64,000 bases of DNA from Dysgonomonas sp. HDW5A (GTDB lineage Bacteria > Bacteroidota > Bacteroidia > Bacteroidales > Dysgonomonadaceae), in contig NZ_CP049857.1 in the NCBI RefSeq assembly GCF_011299555.1, positions 186,001-250,000 of the forward strand. Direction: 5' to 3'. Below, in pieces: positions 56,593 to 64,000 of the stretch (its first letter is position 1; every line of letters begins with the position of its first letter). The notes beneath the pieces are model-generated. The model was not told the DNA's origin, did no database searches, and worked only from the letters and a program-made list of their open reading frames with translations. A program made the position numbers and the translations under genes.

Positions 56593-57498
56593 ATGGCATC
56601 ATTGAAGGAAGTAAAAGATAGGATAGATTCGGTAAAAAGCACGAAGAAAATAACTTCGGCTATGAAGATGATTGCAACAGCTAAGCTTAGAAAGTCTCAG
56701 CAGGCAATAAATTCTTTTCTACCCTACTCTACCAAGTTGAACGAGATTCTGACTAATCTTTTGGCTTCTGACAGCAGCATCGACTCTGTTTATGCACAAG
56801 AAAGAGAAATCAAAAAAGTAGCTATTGTGGCTTTTTCGTCTAACTCGAGTTTGTGCGGAGGTTTTAATGCGAATGTAATTAAAGAGCTTTCCTCTGTATT
56901 ATCTAAATCGATACCGGCAGTAGGTAAAGAAAATATCATTATTTATCCTTTCGGGAAAAAGATTATTGATTTTGCGAAAAAATCAAATCTGACGATTGAA
57001 AATGATGCTGAATTTATACAATTAGCTGACAGACCTTCTTTTCCTGCGGTTCTACAAATATCGAAGAAACTTGTAGGCAGATTCTTATCAGGAGAAATAG
57101 ATCAAATAATTTTAGTTTATACTCATTTCAAATCGATGGGTGTACAAGAAATTAAAAATAGCATTTATTTGCCTTTTGATCTGAAAGGTGTGATTGAAAA
57201 CATTCAAACCGACTCTATATCCTTGACAAATCAAAGCATTGATTATATATTGGAACCTGAGAAGGTCGAGTTATTATCTCACCTAATACCAAAAGTTTTA
57301 GCGTCCAATTTATTTGCAGCCCTATTAGACTCTAATGCTTCGGAAAATGCAGCACGCAGTCTTGCAATGCAAATTGCAACTGATAATGCAGAAGAGTTAG
57401 TGGGTGATTTGACTATTGAATATAACAAGAATCGTCAGGCAGCTATAACAAATCAATTGTTAGATATAATTGGTGGAGCATCAGCTTTAAATAAATAA
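56593..57498 (+). CDS. atpG: ATP synthase F1 subunit gamma
   Basis: Central rotor shaft. 301 residues: N-terminal helix ASLKEVKDRIDSVKSTKKITSAMKMIATAKLRK, LCGGFNANV, and C-terminal helix ENAARSLAMQIATDNAEELVGDLTIEYNKNRQAAITNQLLDIIGGASAL. Last gene of the operon, followed by a strong terminator. Confidence 0.97.
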   Translation: MASLKEVKDRIDSVKSTKKITSAMKMIATAKLRKSQQAINSFLPYSTKLNEILTNLLASDSSIDSVYAQEREIKKVAIVAFSSNSSLCGGFNANVIKELSSVLSKSIPAVGKENIIIYPFGKKIIDFAKKSNLTIENDAEFIQLADRPSFPAVLQISKKLVGRFLSGEIDQIILVYTHFKSMGVQEIKNSIYLPFDLKGVIENIQTDSISLTNQSIDYILEPEKVELLSHLIPKVLASNLFAALLDSNASENAARSLAMQIATDNAEELVGDLTIEYNKNRQAAITNQLLDIIGGASALNK

Positions 57499-57516
57499 GC
57501 CGAATCTCAAATAAAA

Positions 57517-57556
57517 AAACAAGAACATCCAAATATTTTGGATGTTCTTGTTTTTT
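57517..57556 (+). terminator. terminator of the atp operon
   Basis: AAAACAAGAACATCCAAA / TTTGGATGTTCTTGTTTT with a few loop bases and a run of eight T. Confidence 0.92.
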
Positions 57557-57654
57557 TTATTTATCTAGTTTTAAATAACCTATAATATTGATTATCTTCG
57601 AGAAATAAAGATTCTTGTAATCGAATTATTTCCTTAATACCCCGAACAATTATC

Positions 57655-60306
57655 ATGAAAAATATTTTCATCTATCTTATTATTTTTAGTACCTGCATTA
57701 CATCGTGTACAAAAAAGATAAACCCACCAACTAATTTACAATGTGAACATCTGGACAATCCTTTAGGAATAGACAGCCCTTCACCACGATTGACGTGGAG
57801 AATAGCTCAGACAGAGAAAGCACAAACTGCTTATCAGATAATGGTAAGTACTGATTCTATAAAGCTGGCTAATAATAAAGCCGATGTATGGGATACTGGC
57901 AAAATAGATGCCGATAGTTGCCTTGTTACCTACAAAGGTGACTCTTTAAAGCCATTTACCAAGTATTATTGGAAAGTTACGGTTTGGAATGAAAAAGATA
58001 CACAGTCAAAACCGTCTGATATTACTTCTTTCGAGACTGGATTAATCTCCTCTTCCAATTGGGCAGGAAAATGGATCTCTGATGGTCAGGACGTCAGCTA
58101 TAAACCCACTTTTTACTTTAGAAAGGATGTCAATTTGGATAAAAATAAAAAGATCAAATCAGCACGTGCTTATATTACAGCAGCAGGGCTATACGAACTA
58201 TCCATTAATGGATTGAAAGTCGGAGACCGCATGCTAGATCCAATGTACACACGATTTGATAAACGAAACCTCTATTCGACTCTCGATATAACGTCATTAC
58301 TTCAAAACGGTGCTAATACTTTTGGAGTAATACTCGGAAATGGATGGTATAATCATCAATCGACAGCAGTATGGGACTTTGATAAAGCTCATTGGCGAGG
58401 AAGACCTAAATTCTTGGTAAATATCAGACTAAATTATGAAGATGGTACAAGTGAAACAATTGTTTCGGATGAGACTTGGAAAATCCATGAAAGCCCTATA
58501 CTATTTAATAGTATATACACTGCCGAACATTACGACGCACGTAAGGAGATAGAGGGATGGAATATGCCGGGCTTAGATACTTCAGAGTGGCTACCGGCTG
58601 TTATAGCACAAGCACCTTCTCCTTTAATTGTAAGTCAACAGCTATATCCGATACGTGTAACAGAACGATTGGAGCCAACCAAAATAGACAAAAAGAATGA
58701 TACCTGTTACGTATTTAGTTTTGCCAAGAATATTGCCGGAATTATAGAAATACGTGTTCAGGGAGATAAAGATACCGAACTAAGAATAAAGCATAGCGAG
58801 CGCTTATACCCCAATGGTAGAGCCGATATGTCTAACATAGACGTACATTACCGCCCGACGGATAATAGTGACCCTTTTCAGACTGACATTTTTATTCTTA
58901 AAGGAGGAGGGATTAAAGAGACCTTCTCTCCTAGATTTAATTATAAAGGCTTTCAGTACGTAGAGGTTACATCATCCAAACCAATAGACTTAAGCAAAGA
59001 AAGTATTACTGCCTTAGAATTACACAGTGATGTTCCTCAAATAGGAAGCATTAAATCGTCAAATCCGACTCTTGACAAAATATGGGAAGCTACAAATAAC
59101 TCCTACCTATCCAATCTCTTTGGATATCCGACAGATTGCCCCCAACGTGAAAAAAATGGCTGGACGGGCGATTCTCACATTGCGATAGAGACAGGATTAT
59201 ACAGCTATGATGCCATTACAATTTACGAGAAATGGATGAACGACTTCAAAGATGAGCAAAAGCCAAATGGAGTTCTACCAAGTATAGTACCAACTCATGG
59301 TTGGGGTTATGACTGGGGTAACGGACCCGACTGGACAAGTGCAGTAGCTATAATTCCTTGGGAGGTTTATTTATTTTATGGTGATAGCCACTTACTTCAT
59401 AGTATGTATGGCAACATAAAACGGTATGTTGATCATATAGCATCGATCAGTCACCACGGAACCACAGACTGGGGGCTTGGAGATTGGGTTCCCGTAAAAA
59501 CCGTAAGCAATAAAGAATTAACTTCATCTCTATATTATTATAAGGATGTAACCATACTTGCCCATGCCGCTAAAATGTTTGGAAGAAAACATGATTACGA
59601 GCATTATACCCGTCTTGCTAAAAAAATAAGTAATGCAATTAATAATAAGTTTCTAAATACGGAAACAGGTATATATTGCTCAGGGTCACAAACTGAACTT
59701 GCAGCACCACTTTATTGGGGAGTTGTACCTGAAGAACTCAAATCAAAAGTTGCAGAGAATCTATACAAAAAAGTTGAAGAAGATAATTTCCATATCGATA
59801 CCGGTATTTTAGGAGCAAAGGCTCTGCTTCATGCTCTTTCGGAGAATGGTTATGCTGATGCTGCTTATACTATTGCAGTACAAGAAACATATCCATCGTG
59901 GGGTTGGTGGATTGTAAATGGAGCTACAACTCTATATGAAAACTGGAATATTGATGCAGAAAATGATATCTCGATGAATCATATCATGTTTGGAGATATC
60001 AATGCATGGATGTACAAAGCTTTGGGAGGTTTATTTCCTGATGAGAACAAAGCTGGGTTCAAGCATATACAACTTCGTCCGAATTTTGTAAAAGGGCTTG
60101 ATCAGTTTGAAGCAAAACATACTTCACCCTATGGCGAAATAGTATCATCATGGACAAGACGTACTGATAAACAAATAATTTATCATGTGGTAATTCCGGC
60201 AAACACTTCTGCAACATTACATTTGCCAGAAAACATAGAAGGAGATAAAACAATGGAATTATCGGCGGGTACCTATAATCTGGAGCTTAGAGAGATAAAA
60301 CGATAA
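57655..60306 (+). CDS. alpha-L-rhamnosidase, GH78, lipoprotein
   Basis: Releases L-rhamnose from plant or microbial glycans at the cell surface or periplasm. 883 residues. Lipoprotein signal (IFSTCITSC), an Ig-like N-domain (PTNLQCEHLDNPLGIDSPSPRLTWRI), the rhamnosidase N-domain with ARAYITAAGLYELSINGLKVGDRMLDP, then the (alpha/alpha)6 catalytic domain with DCPQREKNGWTGDSH, where the Asp and Glu are the usual catalytic acids, and a C-terminal beta-domain. Single gene, not beside a SusCD pair. Confidence 0.94.
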   Translation: MKNIFIYLIIFSTCITSCTKKINPPTNLQCEHLDNPLGIDSPSPRLTWRIAQTEKAQTAYQIMVSTDSIKLANNKADVWDTGKIDADSCLVTYKGDSLKPFTKYYWKVTVWNEKDTQSKPSDITSFETGLISSSNWAGKWISDGQDVSYKPTFYFRKDVNLDKNKKIKSARAYITAAGLYELSINGLKVGDRMLDPMYTRFDKRNLYSTLDITSLLQNGANTFGVILGNGWYNHQSTAVWDFDKAHWRGRPKFLVNIRLNYEDGTSETIVSDETWKIHESPILFNSIYTAEHYDARKEIEGWNMPGLDTSEWLPAVIAQAPSPLIVSQQLYPIRVTERLEPTKIDKKNDTCYVFSFAKNIAGIIEIRVQGDKDTELRIKHSERLYPNGRADMSNIDVHYRPTDNSDPFQTDIFILKGGGIKETFSPRFNYKGFQYVEVTSSKPIDLSKESITALELHSDVPQIGSIKSSNPTLDKIWEATNNSYLSNLFGYPTDCPQREKNGWTGDSHIAIETGLYSYDAITIYEKWMNDFKDEQKPNGVLPSIVPTHGWGYDWGNGPDWTSAVAIIPWEVYLFYGDSHLLHSMYGNIKRYVDHIASISHHGTTDWGLGDWVPVKTVSNKELTSSLYYYKDVTILAHAAKMFGRKHDYEHYTRLAKKISNAINNKFLNTETGIYCSGSQTELAAPLYWGVVPEELKSKVAENLYKKVEEDNFHIDTGILGAKALLHALSENGYADAAYTIAVQETYPSWGWWIVNGATTLYENWNIDAENDISMNHIMFGDINAWMYKALGGLFPDENKAGFKHIQLRPNFVKGLDQFEAKHTSPYGEIVSSWTRRTDKQIIYHVVIPANTSATLHLPENIEGDKTMELSAGTYNLELREIKR

Positions 60307-60332
60307 CGTCAGATAAAATAATATGATTAATC

Positions 60333-60366
60333 AAAAAAGCAGAAACCTAAAGGTCTCTGCTTTTTT
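60333..60366. terminator. bidirectional terminator
   Basis: AAAAAAGCAGA ... TCTGCTTTTTT with an inner CCT/AGG pair, between the convergent rhamnosidase and gapA genes. Confidence 0.85.
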
Positions 60367-60390
60367 AATATATAATAATGATTAATCTAA

Positions 60391-61443
<1,053 letters not shown>

Positions 61444-61514
61444 TTAACCAGTACTCCTTTATGTATTTCTACATTACCTAAATGATATCTTTTCTATATT
61501 CATTTTGAGGTCTA

Positions 61515-61522
61515 CAAAAATA
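61515..61522 (-). promoter_or_regulatory. -7 element of gapA
   Basis: TATTTTTG on the minus strand (TAnnTTTG), about 120 bases before the ATG; the -33 partner is weak (TTAG). Confidence 0.5.
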
Positions 61523-61844
61523 CGCAAAAAATATATTTTTCGCTAATTATTCACTGTCAAAATTATGCATAGAACTATCCTCCTTAGTATAATCAAGAAT
61601 TGGCTTTTAACAACAAGCAATTCTGCAATACGGGGTTTACAAAATGCAAACAAAACGAATTTTCGATATTACATTTTAACAAATATATTTTTCTACCATA
61701 TATTTTTTTTCACCATTAATTAAATCCAATTTTGGATAAATATAATTAATAAGCTACGTTCTTAAATTTATTGATCTATTTTTAGTTAAATTTGCGATCT
61801 TAAAAACAGAATACAATTTACTATAAATAACGCACCTGCAAAAA
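61523..61844. other. intergenic region between gapA and the glycosyltransferase operon
   Basis: AT-rich, no ORF. TAAATTTG at 61787-61794 is a likely -7 element for the rightward operon, about 50 bases before its first ATG. Nothing else recognised. Confidence 0.5.
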
Positions 61845-63023
61845 ATGAATAGCTTTGCTAATTTTTTCCGGAAACCTATATTTTCCGATAAAAGATTTCT
61901 TCTTTCCATTTGGATTGTTCTTGGAGTCATAGGCTCTTTAAAAGGAAGTAAAATACACAATAATTATCTGATATTTAAAGGTGTTTTCAATCACACCATA
62001 CAACAGATAAATTTATATACGGCTTATCCGTCAGAATATCACGACTCCAATCATTATGGACCTTTTTTCAGTTTGATCATTGCCCCTTTTACATTCTTGC
62101 CTGATCAAATAGGTGTTCTACTATGGAATCTATCAATGGGATTATGCCTCTTTGTTGCATTCTACTACTTGCCTATTCAATGGCGAAAGATGTACCTATT
62201 CTTTTATATAGTATTGATCCAACTATATACCTGTATAATGAATTCGCAGACAAACGGGCTAATTGCTGCTCTTATAATAGGTAGTTTTCTATTTATACGA
62301 AAAGAAAAAGACTTCTGGGCTGCATGCTTTATTATGCTTGGGGTATTTATTAAATTGTATGGAATTGTAGGATTAAGTTTCTTTTTCTTTTCGAAGCATA
62401 AAGGTAAATTCATAGTTTATTTATTTTTTTGGGCTGCAATCTTCTTTGTCTTACCCATGTTTATTTCATCACCCGAATTTATTATCCAAAGTTATTATGA
62501 CTGGTACGCATCCCTCTCAAATAAAAGTGTTGAAAATATGACAAACTTCTCTCAGGATATGTCTGCGATTGGACTAGTCAGAAGGACTTTTGACATTATG
62601 GATGCTTCCGCTCTATATATTATAATTCCCGGTATCATATTATTTGGATTGCAGTACATTAAAACAGAGAAATACAACCAATTAACATATCAGCTGGGAA
62701 TATTAGCCTCAACGCTATTATTTATGGTTCTCTTCAGTACTGGTTCTGAATCTGAGACTTATATCATTGCTTTGACAGGAGTTTCCATTTGGTTCTTTAT
62801 ACAGGAAGAGCCACATAAAAAATGGGTCGTTTTCTTATTATTATTCACTATTTTCTGGACATGGGTAACAACATCTCATTTATTTCCCAAAAGTATAAGA
62901 GTAGACATCTTTAAGAGATATTCTCTAAAAGCATTACCCTGTTTAGTTGTTTGGCTAATTCTTGTTTATCAATTAATAACATCACGAGGTATTATTAAAT
63001 TATCAAATCCCGATGAGCTATAA
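61845..63023 (+). CDS. polytopic glycosyltransferase, GT87/DUF2029-like
   Basis: 392 residues with about nine membrane helices. The first loop has HDSNHYGPFFSLIIAPFTFLPDQIGVLLWNLSMG, the aspartate-containing pattern typical of polyprenyl-phosphate-sugar-dependent GT-C enzymes (GT87, DUF2029), and NSQTNGLIAALIIGSFLFIRKEK follows. It probably transfers mannose or another sugar on the outer face of the inner membrane. The next gene, overlapping by 11 bases, would make its lipid-linked donor. Confidence 0.8.
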   Translation: MNSFANFFRKPIFSDKRFLLSIWIVLGVIGSLKGSKIHNNYLIFKGVFNHTIQQINLYTAYPSEYHDSNHYGPFFSLIIAPFTFLPDQIGVLLWNLSMGLCLFVAFYYLPIQWRKMYLFFYIVLIQLYTCIMNSQTNGLIAALIIGSFLFIRKEKDFWAACFIMLGVFIKLYGIVGLSFFFFSKHKGKFIVYLFFWAAIFFVLPMFISSPEFIIQSYYDWYASLSNKSVENMTNFSQDMSAIGLVRRTFDIMDASALYIIIPGIILFGLQYIKTEKYNQLTYQLGILASTLLFMVLFSTGSESETYIIALTGVSIWFFIQEEPHKKWVVFLLLFTIFWTWVTTSHLFPKSIRVDIFKRYSLKALPCLVVWLILVYQLITSRGIIKLSNPDEL

Positions 63024-63969
63024 AAAGAAGGTGTCAATTATACTTTGCAGCTATAATGAGGCTTCAAATTTGCCTATTGTTATCAGAGCTATACATGATA
63101 ATTTAGACGAGCTACCTTATGATAAAGAAATAATCATAGTAAACGATGGTAGCTCCGACAATTCGATGGAAATAATTGATGAGCTGTGTAAATCCGACCC
63201 GGAATTATTCTACATAGAATTCTCCCGTAACTTTGGTCATCAGAACGCATTGAGAGCAGGAATCGACCACGCAACGGGTGACTGCATTATTTCGATGGAT
63301 GCCGATATGCAACATCCACCTGAGATGTTACCCCAATTTATTCAAAAATGGGAAGAAGGTTATGACATTGTCTATACCCGAAGACTTGAAGATAAAGGAC
63401 TTTCGAAGATGAAGAGAAAAAGCTCTTCCTTATTCTACAAAGTCTTAAATCACTTTTCGGAGATTGACCTTGAGGAAGGAACTGCTGATTTTAGATTAAT
63501 TGATAAAAGTGCCAAGAAGGTCATCTCTAATATAAAGGGTGGTGAGTTATTTATGCGTGGATTAGTCAAGTGGATTGGATTCAGACAATATCGAATTGAC
63601 TACATGCCTCATCAAAGATTATACGGAAGTACCAAGTATACTTTCAAGAAGATGATGAATCTTGCAGTTCAAGGGATTCTTTCATTCAGTACCAAGCCTC
63701 TGCATATAGCTTTATATGTCGGATTTGCCATTGCTTTCATATCGCTTGTATTTATGATTCCCTATGCACTGATCAGTTTCTTTTTTGGGCATCCTTTAGC
63801 CGGATGGGCTTCGATGATTAGTATCGTATCTTTTCTAGGAGGTTTTCAGCTATTTGTACTGGGAATTATCGGATTGTATATTGGTCAGATATTTAACCTC
63901 TCGAAAGGCTACCCTACTTACATTATAAAAGACACTAATTTATATCAACAAAATAACGAAAGAAGATGA
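63013..63969 (+). CDS. GT2 polyprenyl-phosphate glycosyltransferase (DPM1/GtrB-like)
   Basis: 318 residues. GT-A domain with IILCSYNEASNLP, VNDGSSDNS and the metal-binding Asp96/Asp98 (SMDADMQHPPEM), ending near 230. Two C-terminal membrane helices follow (IALYVGFAIAFISLVFMIPYAL, FLGGFQLFVLGIIGLYIGQIF). It should load a sugar from a nucleotide donor onto undecaprenyl phosphate. Translationally coupled at both ends: 11-base overlap with the gene before, ATGA overlap with the gene after. Confidence 0.92.
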   Translation: MSYKKKVSIILCSYNEASNLPIVIRAIHDNLDELPYDKEIIIVNDGSSDNSMEIIDELCKSDPELFYIEFSRNFGHQNALRAGIDHATGDCIISMDADMQHPPEMLPQFIQKWEEGYDIVYTRRLEDKGLSKMKRKSSSLFYKVLNHFSEIDLEEGTADFRLIDKSAKKVISNIKGGELFMRGLVKWIGFRQYRIDYMPHQRLYGSTKYTFKKMMNLAVQGILSFSTKPLHIALYVGFAIAFISLVFMIPYALISFFFGHPLAGWASMISIVSFLGGFQLFVLGIIGLYIGQIFNLSKGYPTYIIKDTNLYQQNNERR

Positions 63970-64000
63970 TCTTATTAAGTTTTGATATTGAAGAGTTTGA
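63966..64000 (+). CDS. start of a polysaccharide deacetylase-like gene (cut by window edge)
   Basis: Only MILLSFDIEEF is visible, starting in the ATGA overlap with the GT2 gene. SFDIEEFD is the opening of NodB-type polysaccharide deacetylases in Bacteroidetes. Eleven residues are too few for certainty. Confidence 0.55.
   Translation, partial: MILLSFDIEEF

Overview
The window looks like chromosome of a Bacteroidales bacterium, most likely Dysgonomonas or a close relative. The reasons are AT-rich DNA, a SusC/SusD pair, promoters of the Bacteroidetes type (TTTG, 19-21 bases, TAnnTTTG), an atp operon in the order D-C-I-B-E-F-H-A-G, lipoprotein signals, and no usual Shine-Dalgarno sites. The genus is inferred, not proven. 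I see no rRNA, tRNA, CRISPR array, integrase or transposase.

Layout. 1-5000: a SusD/SusC nutrient-uptake pair (minus strand; SusD runs off the left edge) behind a 900-base leader holding a (CT)29 tract. 5930-9096: aldo/keto reductase, then ahpC-ahpF peroxide defence. 9632-11398: a TPR lipoprotein and a small exported protein. 11652-18126: a heavy-metal RND efflux operon (His/Cys-rich exported protein, adaptor, pump, outer-membrane channel, Fur-family regulator). 18521-22063: lgt, a flavodiiron protein and dGTPase. 22060-36798 (minus): two lipoproteins, malic enzyme, tpx, uvrA, a lytic transglycosylase, cdaA, folP, an M24 peptidase, nadD-gmk-yicC, and a CLC channel behind a fluoride riboswitch. 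37099-39205: a small membrane protein and aldehyde dehydrogenase. 39451-48371: five surface proteins, three of them tandem paralogues with a self-cleaving S74 chaperone domain. 48455-49648: carboxynorspermidine synthase-like. 50037-57498: F1Fo ATP synthase. 57655-64000: alpha-L-rhamnosidase, GAPDH, and the start of a polysaccharide/lipid glycosyltransfer operon.

Three things stand out beyond the gene content. (1) About 20 copies of a short intergenic element, up to about 95 bases, begin with a palindrome of the AGGTCTCAGACCT type. Its arms change together (GGTC/GACC, GTTC/GAAC). It often sits 14-26 bases from start codons, and it occupies four gaps of the atp operon. (2) Two long dinucleotide tracts, (AG)29 before susC and (AG)24 before a surface protein, both lie inside short leader ORFs. 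Each is preceded by a TATATTTG promoter element and followed by a terminator-like hairpin. Changing the repeat number by one unit moves the leader stop codon relative to that hairpin, so both look like length-variable expression switches. (3) The metal-efflux operon has a perfect 7-1-7 dyad, the spacing of Fur-family boxes, upstream of the -7 element of its promoter, and the operon ends in a Fur-family gene.

All similarity statements come from reading the sequence and from memory of families; no database search was run.
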